DNA of 64,000 nt from Methylophaga sp. (GCF_009711715.1 NZ_VENF01000001.1:1-64000); one strand, 5' to 3'. Positions 16,037 through 25,650 are shown, counted from the stretch's first letter. A program made the numbers and translations. Notes: generated by a model from the sequence alone, not told the origin.

Positions 16037-16903
16037 ATGGATAAAGATTTAGGTACAAAGCAGACAAATGCAGAAAGTCTCGAAGAGTCTCTGCAGCAGG
16101 CCATTTTTGAAGGTTTTGTGGAAGTCCCCATGCTGCCTGAAGTAGCTGGTCAGGCATTGTCTTTGGCGCACGACCCGGAAGCCAGTGCCGCGCAGATGGC
16201 TGAACTTATCGAGCGTGATCAGTCACTTGCCGGTCATGTCATGCGAATTGCCAACTCAGTTGCCTATACCCCGCTGGCGAACTTGGTATCGCTGCAACAG
16301 GCCGTGGCCCGGCTTGGCATGAATGTCATTAGCGAAATCGCCCTGACGGCGGCGTTGAGTGCGAAGCTGTTCAACACGCCAGGCTACGAGGACTATGTTG
16401 AATTCAATTGGCAACATGCCATTGCCACATCACTCTGGTCTAAAGAAATTGCGAAAGCCGCCGGTATCAATACCGAAGCGGCTTTTCTTGCCGGCTTGTT
16501 ACACTCTATTGGTCGTCCGGCGGTGTTGCAAACCATGCTGGAGTTGTCGAAACAGCAGGGGACCAGTCTGATGCCGGAAACGGTTTACCGGCTTGAGAAT
16601 AAATACAGCCAGCCGGTGACGGAGCTGGTTGTGACCCGATGGGGCATGCCAGCCCAGGTTGTTGAGTCGATCAAACACTATGAGCAACTGGATGCCGATA
16701 GTGAGTCAGCCAAACTCGCTGCCTCTGTTCATGCGGCTTCCCGCTTTGCAACGTACATGCTGGATATTGCAGCAGAGGATGATAGAGAGACGCTAATGGA
16801 TCTGGCTGCGCTGGAAGTACTGGGTCTGGATGACACTCAGATCGAACAGTTGCTGGAACAGGAAGAAATCATACAGCAGCGGCTGACGGGCCTGTCTCCC
16901 TGA
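16037..16903 (+). CDS. HDOD domain protein
   Basis: A 288-residue protein whose length is mostly one HDOD domain (about residues 30-235). Recognisable parts are LPEVAGQALSLAHDPEASA, LAGHVMRIANS, ISEIALTAAL and AAFLAGLLHSIGRPAVL. HDOD proteins are HD-superfamily relatives, usually without catalytic metal ligands, and act in signalling. The partner here is not known. It is monocistronic between the tRNA-Leu gene and queA and is the first clearly chromosomal gene to the right of the element. Confidence 0.8.
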   Translation: MDKDLGTKQTNAESLEESLQQAIFEGFVEVPMLPEVAGQALSLAHDPEASAAQMAELIERDQSLAGHVMRIANSVAYTPLANLVSLQQAVARLGMNVISEIALTAALSAKLFNTPGYEDYVEFNWQHAIATSLWSKEIAKAAGINTEAAFLAGLLHSIGRPAVLQTMLELSKQQGTSLMPETVYRLENKYSQPVTELVVTRWGMPAQVVESIKHYEQLDADSESAKLAASVHAASRFATYMLDIAAEDDRETLMDLAALEVLGLDDTQIEQLLEQEEIIQQRLTGLSP

Positions 16904-17031
16904 GTTAAAACTATCAGCTTCAATGACGTTGCTGTAAATAAGCAGACAAGTCATTAACTTATCCTCGAGTTTTGCATTAACATCGCATTTTGATCGCAAG
17001 CCAGCCGGCGCATTCTGCTATGATCGCGCTC

Positions 17032-18063
17032 ATGAAAACGAGCGACTTTCGATTTGACCTGCCAGAAGAACTGATAGCCCAATACCCGTCCGAACAGCGC
17101 AGTGCCAGCCGTCTGCTGGCATTGAATGGTAATGACGGCAGTCTGCAGGATCTGCAATTTACTGATTTAATGACCTTGCTTGAACCCGATGATTTACTGG
17201 TGTTTAACAACACCCGGGTGATGCCGGCACGCCTGCTGGGGCAGAAAGACAGTGGTGGTAAGGTTGAAGTGCTGGTGGAGCGGGTGCTGGATCATGAGCG
17301 GGTACTGGCGCATGTTCGCAGCAGCAAATCGCCGGCTGCGGGACGTAAGCTTCTGCTTGAAGAGCAACTGGAAGTTGAAGTGCTCGGGCGTCATGAAGCC
17401 TTGTTTGAACTTAAGTTTCTGGGCACGACCTCAGTCGTTGAGACCCTGGAAGCCATCGGACGGCTTCCCCTGCCACCTTATATCGAACGCGAAGTGAGCA
17501 GGGATGACCTGGAGCGTTATCAGACTGTCTATGCGCAAAATACCGGCGCGGTCGCAGCCCCGACAGCGGGACTTCATTTTGATGAAGCGATGCTGGCGCG
17601 TATCGAGCAGGCCGGGATTGAGACCGCCGCCCTGACCCTGCATGTCGGGGCCGGTACCTTCCAGCCGGTTCGGGTTGATGATATCCGTTCTCATCAGATG
17701 CACAGTGAGGTCATTGAAGTCAGCGAGCAGGTCAGTAAGCAGGTCAAAGCTGCCAGAGAGAGGGGAGGCCGCGTCGTCGCGGTAGGCACCACCAGTGTGC
17801 GGGCCCTGGAAAGTGCTTCACAAAATGGTGAAATCGCGCCTTTCGAAGGCGAGACCGATATCTTTATCTACCCCGGTTACGAATTCAAAAGTGTTGATGC
17901 GATGGTGACCAACTTTCACCTGTCCGAATCAACCCTGTTAATGCTGGTATCTGCTTTTGCCGGCAGGGAACATATTCTTAACGCCTATCAGCATGCCATT
18001 GAGCAACGTTACCGCTTTTTCAGTTATGGCGATGCGATGTTTATTACAAGGAATAAGGGATGA
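17032..18063 (+). CDS. queA: S-adenosylmethionine:tRNA ribosyltransferase-isomerase
   Basis: A 343-residue QueA starting [19 protein letters not shown], as in the family. It transfers the ribosyl part of AdoMet to preQ1 in tRNA to give epoxyqueuosine. Family motifs are present: [32 protein letters not shown] and [10 protein letters not shown] frame starting 14 codons earlier is open but outside the conserved start. TATGAT ends only 7 bases before the chosen ATG, so the mRNA may have almost no leader. Its stop overlaps trmJ by 4 bases. Confidence 0.95.
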   Translation: MKTSDFRFDLPEELIAQYPSEQRSASRLLALNGNDGSLQDLQFTDLMTLLEPDDLLVFNNTRVMPARLLGQKDSGGKVEVLVERVLDHERVLAHVRSSKSPAAGRKLLLEEQLEVEVLGRHEALFELKFLGTTSVVETLEAIGRLPLPPYIEREVSRDDLERYQTVYAQNTGAVAAPTAGLHFDEAMLARIEQAGIETAALTLHVGAGTFQPVRVDDIRSHQMHSEVIEVSEQVSKQVKAARERGGRVVAVGTTSVRALESASQNGEIAPFEGETDIFIYPGYEFKSVDAMVTNFHLSESTLLMLVSAFAGREHILNAYQHAIEQRYRFFSYGDAMFITRNKG

Positions 18064-18797
18064 CCTCACTGGAAAACATTCGCTTTGTGCTGGTGGGCAC
18101 AACGCATCCGGGCAATATCGGCGCGGCGGCAAGAGCAATGAAAACTATGGGCATCAGTAATTTGCACCTGGTTTCTCCCAAGATTTATCCCAGTGCGGAG
18201 GCAACTACCCGGGCCTCCGGTGCCGATGATGTGCTGCATAAAGCCGTGGTTCACGATAGCCTGGAATCGGCGTTGTCCGGTTGTCATTATGCCTTCGCCC
18301 TCAGCGCCCGCTTGAGACATCTGCATGTGCCGGTTATGAATCCCCGGCAGGCGGTGGAGCAGTTGGAAAAATTTGATGACGATACCCATATTGCCATCGT
18401 GTTCGGCCGAGAGCATTCCGGCCTTTCCAACGATGAACTGGATCGCTGTCAGTATCTCGTTAACATTCCGGCAAACCCTGACTACAGCTCACTTAACCTG
18501 GCGGCTGCGGTTCAGGTTGTTGCCTATGAATTGAGAATGAGTTTTAAACCTGTGATTGATTTCGGCAGAATAGGTGAGGAGCGTGAAGCGATTACAGCCG
18601 ATGATTTGTCACATTTATACGCGCATTTCGAGCGTTCTCTGACTACTATCGGTTTTTTGGATCCGGACAACCCGCGTTACCTGATGCGCCGCATCCGGCG
18701 TTTATTCAATCGTGCAGACCTGGATCGCAATGAACTGCATATCATGCACGGGATCTTACGCGCCGCTGAAACCAAAGCGAGGAAAACAGATGAGTGA
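18060..18797 (+). CDS. trmJ: tRNA (cytidine/uridine-2'-O-)-methyltransferase TrmJ
   Basis: A 245-residue SPOUT-family methyltransferase that 2'-O-methylates position 32 of certain tRNAs. The family sequence is plain: [20 protein letters not shown] near the N-terminus, then [15 protein letters not shown] and [14 protein letters not shown], which form the trefoil-knot AdoMet site. The start overlaps queA by 4 bases and the end overlaps cysE by 8, so the three genes are translationally coupled. Confidence 0.93.
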   Translation: MTSLENIRFVLVGTTHPGNIGAAARAMKTMGISNLHLVSPKIYPSAEATTRASGADDVLHKAVVHDSLESALSGCHYAFALSARLRHLHVPVMNPRQAVEQLEKFDDDTHIAIVFGREHSGLSNDELDRCQYLVNIPANPDYSSLNLAAAVQVVAYELRMSFKPVIDFGRIGEEREAITADDLSHLYAHFERSLTTIGFLDPDNPRYLMRRIRRLFNRADLDRNELHIMHGILRAAETKARKTDE

Positions 18798-19587
18798 ACA
18801 TATCAGCCGCTGGCAACGAATCAAGGAAGACATCAACTGCGTCTTTGAACGTGATCCGGCTGCGCGTAATGTATTCGAGATCGTCACCACCTATCCCGGT
18901 GTCCATGCTGTACAGTTGCACCGCTTTAATCACTGGTTGTGGCAGAAAAACTGGAAATGGCTGGCGAAGTTCATCTCGACCCTTGCCCGTTGGGTCACCG
19001 GGATTGAGATTCATCCCGGTGCCAAAATCGGCCGTCGCTTTTTCATTGACCACGGTATGGGGGTGGTGATTGGTGAAACGGCGGAAATCGGTGATGATTG
19101 CACGCTGTATCATGGCGTTACGCTGGGCGGAACCTCCTGGAAAGAGGGCAAGCGTCATCCCACGCTGGGCAATGATGTGGTCGTCGGTGCCGGAGCCAAG
19201 GTGCTCGGACCGATCAAATTGCATAATGGTGCCCGTGTCGGTTCCAATGCCGTCGTAGTGAAAGATGTCGGTGAAGGTGAGACTGTGGTCGGCGTACCGG
19301 GGCGGATTGTCAGAGCCAAAGCCGAGATGACCGAGGATGAAAGACAGCAGCAGAAACTGGCGCAATCAGTGGGCTTTGATGCCTACGGCACTTCCAGTAA
19401 AAGCCAGGATCCGGTCGCCACGGCCATTCATGGTCTGATTGAACATATTCAGGCCATGGATAAGCGGGTTGAATCGCTGCGTGAAACGATTCATCGTCTG
19501 GGCGGCGAATTGCCCGAAGACGTCGATATGCCTGAGCTAGACAACTGCGATATCTCTAAAGAAAATGATGATTCAAAAGTTGACTAA
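18790..19587 (+). CDS. cysE: Serine O-acetyltransferase
   Basis: A 265-residue CysE of the shorter (EpsC-like) type. It makes O-acetylserine from serine and acetyl-CoA for cysteine synthesis. After an N-terminal helical part, the left-handed beta-helix begins at EIHPGAKIG and contains the active-site region [19 protein letters not shown] and HGVTLGG. The tail of about 80 residues is polar. The ATG at 18790 overlaps the trmJ stop (ATGAGTGA). It precedes iscR, so cysteine supply and Fe-S cluster assembly are neighbours. The IscR operator overlaps its last codons. Confidence 0.93.
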   Translation: MSEHISRWQRIKEDINCVFERDPAARNVFEIVTTYPGVHAVQLHRFNHWLWQKNWKWLAKFISTLARWVTGIEIHPGAKIGRRFFIDHGMGVVIGETAEIGDDCTLYHGVTLGGTSWKEGKRHPTLGNDVVVGAGAKVLGPIKLHNGARVGSNAVVVKDVGEGETVVGVPGRIVRAKAEMTEDERQQQKLAQSVGFDAYGTSSKSQDPVATAIHGLIEHIQAMDKRVESLRETIHRLGGELPEDVDMPELDNCDISKENDDSKVD

Positions 19588-19600
19588 AATAGTCAGGCAT
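19576..19600 (+). promoter_or_regulatory. IscR type 1 operator upstream of iscR
   Basis: The core GACTAAAATAGTC (19582-19594) is a palindrome. Against the E. coli IscR type 1 consensus, the 25-bp site agrees at 23 positions by my count, with mismatches only near the ends. It lies 38 bases before the iscR start and overlaps the cysE stop codon. Type 1 sites bind Fe-S-loaded IscR and repress the operon, so iscR should be autoregulated. Confidence 0.75.
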
Positions 19601-19637
19601 GTACACTTAATAGATTGATTTTATTCTGGATTGAAAC

Positions 19638-20084
19638 ATGCGTTTGACCACCAAAGGGCGCTATGCAGTCACAGCGATGCTGGACCTCAGCCTCAATTAC
19701 GGCGTGGGTGCAATTACCCTGGCAGATATCTCCGAGCGCCAGGGTATTTCTTTGTCTTATCTTGAACAATTGTTTGCACGCCTGCGTAAACAGGGATTGG
19801 TCAGCAGTTCGCGCGGTCCGGGCGGCGGTTACCGCCTCAGCCGTGCTGCCGATAACATCACTGTGCTGGATGTGATATCGGCAGTTGATGAAAAAGTCGA
19901 CACCACCCAGTGTGAAGGCCGTCAGAACTGTCATGGTGAAGAGCAGTGTCTGAGTCATGAATTGTGGCAGAGCCTGAGTGACCAGATCCGGGTTTATCTG
20001 GACGGTATAACACTGGCCCAGGTTGTCACTAATTACGAAAAAAAACGTAGCGGCGAAAAAGTCATTCAATTTGACGTCGTCTGA
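19638..20084 (+). CDS. iscR: Fe-S cluster assembly transcription factor IscR
   Basis: A 148-residue Rrf2-family regulator. The winged helix ([23 protein letters not shown], given here only by its family pattern) is followed by the wing GPGGGYRL. The [2Fe-2S] ligands are all present at Cys92, Cys98, Cys104 and His107, the E. coli positions. It senses Fe-S status and represses the isc operon in the cluster-bound form. The operator upstream supports this. iscS and iscA follow on the same strand. Confidence 0.93.
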   Translation: MRLTTKGRYAVTAMLDLSLNYGVGAITLADISERQGISLSYLEQLFARLRKQGLVSSSRGPGGGYRLSRAADNITVLDVISAVDEKVDTTQCEGRQNCHGEEQCLSHELWQSLSDQIRVYLDGITLAQVVTNYEKKRSGEKVIQFDVV

Positions 20085-20097
20085 GCAGGTTTCAGTG

Positions 20098-21240
20098 ATG
20101 TCATTCACCTATCTCGACAATAATGCCGGGGCGGGACTGGCGCCGCATGTGCTCGATGCTATGTTGCCGTATTTGCAGCAACAGCAGGGCAACCCGTCAA
20201 GCAGTCATCGCTTCGGTCGTTATGCCCAGTCTGCCCTTGATAAAGCCCGTCAGCAGGTCGCCAGACTGGTCAACGCGCAACCTTCACAGGTAATTTTTAC
20301 CAGTGGGGGGACCGAGGCGAATAATCAGGCTATTGCCGGTGTGGCTGAACTGTATGACAGCGGTAAAATTCTGGTCGGTGCGACTGAGCACCCGGCAATG
20401 CTGGAACCGGCTCGGCGGCTTCAGCGTCATGGCTTTGAACTGGCACTGATCCCGGTTGATAAAAATGGTTATGTTGATCCCGAGACGCTGGCCGGGATGA
20501 TTGACGATAACACTCGACTGGTCTCGGTTATGTGGGCCAATAATGAAACCGGGGTGATTCAGGACATACCGGCATTGGCCTCTGTCTGCCACCGCAAAGG
20601 TGTACCGCTGCTCACCGATGCCGTTCAGGCAGCCGGTAAATTGCCGGTGGATATGACCGCGGCAGGCGTTGATATGCTGACCTTGTCGGCACATAAATTC
20701 GGTGGCCCCAAAGGCGTTGGTGCCTTGATTGTCTCTCCGGGACTGGACTGGCCAGGTTATATTCTGGGCGGTGGTCAGGAAGAAGATAAACGCAGTGGTA
20801 CTGAAAATGTGTCGGCGATTGTCGGCTTCGGTGCTGCCGCTGAGTATGTGCAGTCGCATCTTGAAGACTATCAGCAGCATTGCCGGAAGCTGCGGGATCT
20901 TCTGGAACAGCACTTGAAACAGATCCCGGGCGTCACCATTTTTGCCGGTGAGGCCGACCGGTTGCCTAATACCTGCTTTTTTGCTTTACAGGGCTTTGAT
21001 TCAGACACCATGCTGATGGCACTGGATAAGCAGGGGTTTGCAGTGTCGAGTGGATCTGCCTGCGGTACCGGCAGACAAACGCCCAGCCATGTGCTGACAG
21101 CCATGGGCGTACCCGACCCGATTGCATTGGGAGCGATTCGGGTGAGTGTTTCGATGCAAAATAGTGTCGAAGAAATTGAAGAGCTAGCCAAAGTGCTGGA
21201 AAAAGAAGCAAATCGCTTCAGTCATTTATTGAACAGGTGA
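20098..21240 (+). CDS. iscS: Cysteine desulfurase (IscS/NifS family)
   Basis: A 380-residue PLP enzyme that removes sulfur from cysteine for cluster assembly. The start MSFTYLDNNAGAG resembles NifS-like forms more than E. coli IscS (about 404 residues). The PLP lysine is in TLSAHKFGGPKGVGAL, and the catalytic cysteine loop is SSGSACGTG. The frame is open upstream, overlapping iscR, but the ATG at 20098, 13 bases after iscR, begins the conserved domain. The gene is followed by iscA with no iscU, so this may be a NifS-type branch. The symbol is by position and family. Confidence 0.88.
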   Translation: MSFTYLDNNAGAGLAPHVLDAMLPYLQQQQGNPSSSHRFGRYAQSALDKARQQVARLVNAQPSQVIFTSGGTEANNQAIAGVAELYDSGKILVGATEHPAMLEPARRLQRHGFELALIPVDKNGYVDPETLAGMIDDNTRLVSVMWANNETGVIQDIPALASVCHRKGVPLLTDAVQAAGKLPVDMTAAGVDMLTLSAHKFGGPKGVGALIVSPGLDWPGYILGGGQEEDKRSGTENVSAIVGFGAAAEYVQSHLEDYQQHCRKLRDLLEQHLKQIPGVTIFAGEADRLPNTCFFALQGFDSDTMLMALDKQGFAVSSGSACGTGRQTPSHVLTAMGVPDPIALGAIRVSVSMQNSVEEIEELAKVLEKEANRFSHLLNR

Positions 21241-21243
21241 AAT

Positions 21244-21570
21244 ATGATTACCTTAACTGAATCAGCCATTAAACGAGTCCGCGATATGATGAGCAAACGC
21301 GAAGGCGGCGTAGGCCTGCGTATTGGTGTGGTCAAAAGCGGCTGTTCCGGTTACAGCTATGCCCTCGATTATGCAGACCAAGTCGCTGCCGATGATGTTG
21401 TTATCGAGCAGGGCGATGTGAAAGTGGTTATCAATGAAGAAGCCATGCCGATGATGGAAGGTATGGAACTGGACTTTGTCCGGGAAGGACTCAATCAGAG
21501 CTTTAAATTCATCAACCCTAACGTCACTTCGGAATGTGGCTGTGGCGAGAGTTTCAGCGTTACCAAATAA
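21244..21570 (+). CDS. iscA: Iron-sulfur cluster assembly protein IscA
   Basis: A 108-residue A-type carrier. The three conserved cysteines are at Cys34 (SGCSGYSY) and Cys98 and Cys100 (ECGCGESF), matching E. coli IscA spacing. It holds iron or a cluster for transfer to targets. It starts 3 bases after iscS and ends the operon; the next gene is convergent. Confidence 0.92.
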   Translation: MITLTESAIKRVRDMMSKREGGVGLRIGVVKSGCSGYSYALDYADQVAADDVVIEQGDVKVVINEEAMPMMEGMELDFVREGLNQSFKFINPNVTSECGCGESFSVTK

Positions 21571-21576
21571 TTCATC

Positions 21577-21595
21577 GCAGGGCGTTCAGCCCTGC
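21577..21595. terminator. Hairpin between convergent iscA and the M14 gene
   Basis: GCAGGGC and GCCCTGC pair around a 5-nt loop just after the iscA stop. There is no clear U-tract, so it is a weak terminator at best. It also covers the last codons of the convergent gene. Confidence 0.4.
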
Positions 21596-22611
21596 AATCT
21601 CTCCATCAGATAACACAGACAGTCCTGTTTGATGACGCGCTCATTCAACGTCATCATGGAGGGCATGGTTGGTCGTTTGAACATCAACTCGTCATCGCGC
21701 AGTTCAAAATACCGGTGACTGACGTCATCGCCGTTCTCATCCCAAGCTTCAACCGGTAAAAAGCTGTTGCTGTTAACTCGCCCTAAAGCCGTACCGGCGG
21801 GAACCTCAAAGAAATTCATCTTTTCCAGATCCCGATCCAACTGCAGTACCACATCACTGTCATCAAAACTGAAAGCGACGTCAGGGCGTACTTTGACCTG
21901 AGCGACAGTATGAAATAGATCGATATCCTGCGGGTGGACCGGGTGATCAGGCAGTTCACTGAGATTCAGGCAACTATCAATAAAATCATAAGCGTGTTTG
22001 ACCCCGTATGTCTGATCCGGGCGGCCGCACTCCAGGGTCACGGCCGGACAGAGTTGGGCGAAAGCCATCGACTGCACGCCTTTGGGGCGGGTGAAATAGA
22101 CGACAAAGCGGGCAAACAGCGTCGCCAGTTGCTGATAAGCCGGTTCCAGTCTGTTGATGCAGGCATAGTGGGGGTTGAGACCCGTGTTGTTGTGAATGTC
22201 CACGCTGGCAAACAGATTATGATCAGCCATGGTATTGACGATGGTTTCTGCCATCCGGGTTTCCGCACAGGGGGCATACTCAGTGCCGGGCCATATGCGA
22301 TTGAAATCAGCCTGATCATCTCGTCGACGTAGTCCGTCTCTTGCTGCTTCAACATTACCAAAGAAAACAGACAGGTTACGCGGAAGCAGACGGGACTGAT
22401 ATTTTTTCAGCAGTTGTTGCACGGCCAGTAAACCGGTGGTTTCGTTGCCATGCAGCATGACTGAGAGGAATAGGGTATTGTTCTGCTTGCCCTTCAGATG
22501 AAGCAGAGTCGGCCCGGAGAGCACTTTATGCAAATCCCTGGCATCGCTGTCCAGCAGACCCGCTGGAATACTATCGAGCTGTTGCAGTAAGTCTTGTTTC
22601 AAATCGGCCAT
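21586..22611 (-). CDS. M14-family zinc deacylase (succinylglutamate desuccinylase/aspartoacylase-like)
   Basis: A 341-residue protein with the zinc-carboxypeptidase-like signature of the AstE/AspA group: VMLHGNETTG (zinc His and Glu) near residue 55, FNRIWPG with the substrate Arg, and SVDIHNNTG (second zinc His) near residue 140. Such enzymes remove an acyl group from amino acids. The substrate here is unknown. It overlaps the 3' end of the glutamate-cysteine-ligase-like gene by 13 bases, so the two are probably co-translated and act on related gamma-glutamyl or acyl-amino-acid compounds. Confidence 0.8.
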   Translation of the reverse strand: MADLKQDLLQQLDSIPAGLLDSDARDLHKVLSGPTLLHLKGKQNNTLFLSVMLHGNETTGLLAVQQLLKKYQSRLLPRNLSVFFGNVEAARDGLRRRDDQADFNRIWPGTEYAPCAETRMAETIVNTMADHNLFASVDIHNNTGLNPHYACINRLEPAYQQLATLFARFVVYFTRPKGVQSMAFAQLCPAVTLECGRPDQTYGVKHAYDFIDSCLNLSELPDHPVHPQDIDLFHTVAQVKVRPDVAFSFDDSDVVLQLDRDLEKMNFFEVPAGTALGRVNSNSFLPVEAWDENGDDVSHRYFELRDDELMFKRPTMPSMMTLNERVIKQDCLCYLMERLQG

Positions 22612-24026
22612 CGGCTCACCACCTCGCCTTGTTGCTGATGATGCAGGTAATACCTGCTCATCCTGCCAAAATCTTTACCATATTCAGCAATAAAAGCCTG
22701 TTGCCAGTCACTGCCTGTTTGCTGCCGTTCAACTCTTTCGGCAATGATCCCGAGGTATTTATCGCGGTCCGCAGTTTTGATACCCAGCTTGTCCAGGCCC
22801 TGTGCTGCCAGTGGCAGACAGGTCTCGAGTATAAACTGCTGTAATGGCTGATGCGTGCCCTCAAAGTCGACTATCGCAGTGTTCAGACCATAGCGTGCGG
22901 CCTTGTAAAAATTATCCCGCGCATCGCTGAACGCCAGTTCCGTGCCATAGGCGATAATCCGGTCACACAGCGCATGACTGAGTCCATAATAAAATGCCGC
23001 GTTAGCCAGCATGTCGGCTACTGTGGGTCCGGCAGCCGGCACCCGGTGTTCTATACGGATATGGGGTTTGCCCCCGTTAAAACCGATGAGTGGCCGGTTC
23101 CAGCGCCAGATGGTGCCATTGTGTAAACGCAGGTGTTCCAGCTTGTCACTGGCTTCTCCCAGATCAACGGGTAGCAGAACAGGATAATGGGCCAGGTTTT
23201 CTTCAAAGCATTCGAAAATGGAATGGCGGGCATAATCACTGCCGAAACTGACACGTTTAACCGGGCCGTGCGCCGCACCGGCGAAACCACCGGCTTCAAT
23301 CGCCTGTTCGAATAGTGGGATCCGGGTTTCCTGCCACAGACTGTGACCAAAGAGAAAAGGGGAGTTGGCACAGACGGCGACCATCGGTGCCGAAGCCATC
23401 AAAGAGGCATTATAGAAGTGATGTGCTACATTGACCGGCACCTGAGTGTGTAGCTGCAGAGAGGTGGCAGCGGACTCCAGCATGACATCGTGATGCGTCA
23501 GTTTGAGATGGTCCTCGCCGCTGATATCCAGTTTTACCGGTTTACCGCGGGCAGCCAGGATCTGTTCATTGAGTGCGCGATAGCGATTCATATCCGACAT
23601 GTTCAGCACATTCAGATCATCCTGTGCCAGGGTAGGCAGAATGCCTATCATCAGCAGTTCACCTTCCAGCCGCTGCGCCTGCTGGCTTGCATTGGACCAG
23701 GCGTTTTGCAGCTGGCGATGTAACTGGCTGATCGCATCACCGGTCAAAGGTACCGGTTCGGTGTTGAATTCGATATTGAACTTGGCCAGTTCGGCATTGG
23801 CCAGGGGATCATTGAGCAATTTCAGGAAAGCATCGTTAAGCGGGGCGGGTCGCATTGCTTTATCCACCAGCCAGGCTTCGAGTTCGATTCCGGCATAGCG
23901 CGTTTCATGTAACCGCAGTGCATCGCTGAGCAGATGTTGCAAGCGTGAAGTCTCATCTCGAAGGTGCTCACTGAAACGCTCGAAATCTCTCGCTGTGAAG
24001 CTGACGCCCGCAATTTCTTGGCCCAT
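22599..24026 (-). CDS. Glutamate-cysteine ligase-like (carboxylate-amine ligase) protein
   Basis: A 475-residue protein related to the GCS2/GshA superfamily. Visible features are GIELEAWLVD (metal and glutamate site strand), FNIEFNTEPVPL, a catalytic-core segment HLQTHV-like (SLQLHTQVPVN) and IRIEHRVPAAGPT. These enzymes join the gamma-carboxylate of glutamate to an amine with ATP. It is not clearly classical gshA, so the amine could be cysteine or something else. It is divergent from bioA and overlaps the M14 deacylase gene downstream. Confidence 0.75.
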   Translation of the reverse strand: MGQEIAGVSFTARDFERFSEHLRDETSRLQHLLSDALRLHETRYAGIELEAWLVDKAMRPAPLNDAFLKLLNDPLANAELAKFNIEFNTEPVPLTGDAISQLHRQLQNAWSNASQQAQRLEGELLMIGILPTLAQDDLNVLNMSDMNRYRALNEQILAARGKPVKLDISGEDHLKLTHHDVMLESAATSLQLHTQVPVNVAHHFYNASLMASAPMVAVCANSPFLFGHSLWQETRIPLFEQAIEAGGFAGAAHGPVKRVSFGSDYARHSIFECFEENLAHYPVLLPVDLGEASDKLEHLRLHNGTIWRWNRPLIGFNGGKPHIRIEHRVPAAGPTVADMLANAAFYYGLSHALCDRIIAYGTELAFSDARDNFYKAARYGLNTAIVDFEGTHQPLQQFILETCLPLAAQGLDKLGIKTADRDKYLGIIAERVERQQTGSDWQQAFIAEYGKDFGRMSRYYLHHQQQGEVVSRWPI

Positions 24027-24098
24027 GGATGATGCCTTAGGTTGCTATCCTGACCCTAGCTTATAGCAGGCCGTAGAGATAAGCCAAGTTTCTAAAAA

Positions 24099-24128
24099 TT
24101 GGGGCCTGCTTGCCTCTGCTGCTATGAT
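24099..24128 (+). promoter_or_regulatory. bioA promoter, possible leaderless start
   Basis: TTGGGG (24099-24104) and TATGAT (24123-24128) are 18 bases apart. The -10 box ends 6 bases before the bioA ATG, so transcription would start at or next to the start codon. No ribosome binding site fits between them. Confidence 0.5.
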
Positions 24129-24134
24129 CTGCGC

Positions 24135-25445
24135 ATGGAAAAAACAGCGAACCTTGAGTTTGATGCCGCTCATATCTGGCATCCCTACACCAGTGTGGCC
24201 CATCCGCCGCTGCTGCACGAAGTGGTGTCTGCTGACGGCGTGAGGCTGACCTTAAGTGACGGACGTGAAATTGTTGATGGCATGTCCTCATGGTGGTCGA
24301 CTATCCACGGCTATAACCATCCACGCCTGAATCAGGCTGCCAAATCACAGTTGGATAAGATGTCACACGTGATGTTCGGTGGCCTGACCCATGAACCTGC
24401 AGTGAATCTTGCCCGTAAACTTATCGATATTACCGATGAGAGCCTGCAATTTGTTTTTCTGGCTGATTCCGGTTCCGTCTCGGTCGAAGTAGCGATAAAA
24501 ATGGCGATTCAACACTGGTTTGCCCAGGGACAACCGCGTAAGCAGCGACTGATGTCGCTTCGTAATGGTTATCACGGTGATACCTTCGGGGCCATGTCGG
24601 TCTGTGACCCGGTCAATGGCATGCACTCTATGTTTGAACAGGTCCTGCCCAAACATCTTTTTGCGCCTGCACCGTCCTGCCAGCGTGATGAGGATTGGAA
24701 CGACAGTCACATTGCCGACTTCAGACGCTTAATCCGCGAACATCATCATGAACTGGCTGCCGTTATTCTTGAGCCGCTGGTGCAGGGCGCCGGTGGTATG
24801 CGGATGTATTGTCCAGAATACCTGCGACAGGTCAGGGCTTTGTGCGATGAATACGGTGTATTACTGATTTTTGATGAGATTGCGACCGGCTTTGGCCGTA
24901 CCGGTACCCTGTTCGCATACGAGCAGGCCGGCATCGTTCCCGATATTCTGTGTCTGGGCAAGGCCCTGACCGGTGGCTATATGACACTGGCGGCGACGCT
25001 ATGTAACCGGAAAGTGGCGGAGGGTATTTCGGCTGATGGTCAGGGTGTGCTGATGCACGGGCCTACATTCATGGGCAATCCTCTGGCCTGCCGTGTCGCT
25101 GCGGAGAGCATTGATTTGCTGTTGGAGTCAGATTGGCAAAGCCAGGTCTCGCGGATTGAACAGCAGCTCAAGGCCGAGCTCACGCCCTATGAGTCTCATG
25201 ATCTTGTCAATGAGGTCAGGGTTAAAGGCGCAATCGGGGTCGTCGATTTGAACCGGCCGCTGGATGACTGTATGGACTGGTTGCCGGGCTTTATCGTGGC
25301 GCAGGGCGTTTGGATACGGCCATTCAGAACAATGATTTACATTATGCCGCCGTACATTATCAACACCGACGATCTGCATTTGCTGACCTCGGCTATCGGT
25401 AACATGCTGGATGAAATTGTACGTAGGCAAGTGGTTGAGGCTTAA
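24135..25445 (+). CDS. bioA: Adenosylmethionine-8-amino-7-oxononanoate aminotransferase
   Basis: A 436-residue class III aminotransferase that converts KAPA to DAPA in biotin synthesis, with AdoMet as amino donor. BioA features are HIWHPYTS near the start, DGMSSWWSTIHGYNHP, LIFDEIATGFGRTG (PLP Asp) and the PLP lysine in CLGKALTGGYM. HGPTFMGNPLACRVA contacts the cofactor. The ATG at 24135 starts the family sequence; a TTG further up is not needed. bioBFCD are not in the window. Confidence 0.94.
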   Translation: MEKTANLEFDAAHIWHPYTSVAHPPLLHEVVSADGVRLTLSDGREIVDGMSSWWSTIHGYNHPRLNQAAKSQLDKMSHVMFGGLTHEPAVNLARKLIDITDESLQFVFLADSGSVSVEVAIKMAIQHWFAQGQPRKQRLMSLRNGYHGDTFGAMSVCDPVNGMHSMFEQVLPKHLFAPAPSCQRDEDWNDSHIADFRRLIREHHHELAAVILEPLVQGAGGMRMYCPEYLRQVRALCDEYGVLLIFDEIATGFGRTGTLFAYEQAGIVPDILCLGKALTGGYMTLAATLCNRKVAEGISADGQGVLMHGPTFMGNPLACRVAAESIDLLLESDWQSQVSRIEQQLKAELTPYESHDLVNEVRVKGAIGVVDLNRPLDDCMDWLPGFIVAQGVWIRPFRTMIYIMPPYIINTDDLHLLTSAIGNMLDEIVRRQVVEA

Positions 25446-25561
25446 GGAAAATCCTGACCGCAATCGCGGAAAGCACTGATGTTCGGATGGATGCTGAAGG
25501 GTAAACTGCACCACAGTTATCAGAATGACTGGTAACGCAATAACCCTACGAGGACTGTATT

Positions 25562-25633
25562 ATGTGGACTAAACCAGAATATTCAGACATGCGTTTCGGC
25601 TTCGAAGTCACTATGTATATTTGCAATCGCTAA
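25562..25633 (+). CDS. pqqA: Coenzyme PQQ precursor peptide PqqA
   Basis: A 23-residue peptide, MWTKPEYSDMRFGFEVTMYI followed by CNR. It matches the PqqA family, including the MWxKP start and the E-V-T-M-Y core, with Glu15 and Tyr19, the two residues that PqqE cross-links to build PQQ. GAGGAC lies 8 bases before the ATG. A strong terminator follows 17 bases after the stop, so this is a single-gene transcript; pqqBCDE are not nearby. PQQ is the cofactor of methanol dehydrogenase, in line with the mxa genes 5 kb to the right. The Cys at position 21 is unusual as far as I recall. Confidence 0.92.
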   Translation: MWTKPEYSDMRFGFEVTMYICNR

Positions 25634-25650
25634 AATATCGTGATTTCATC

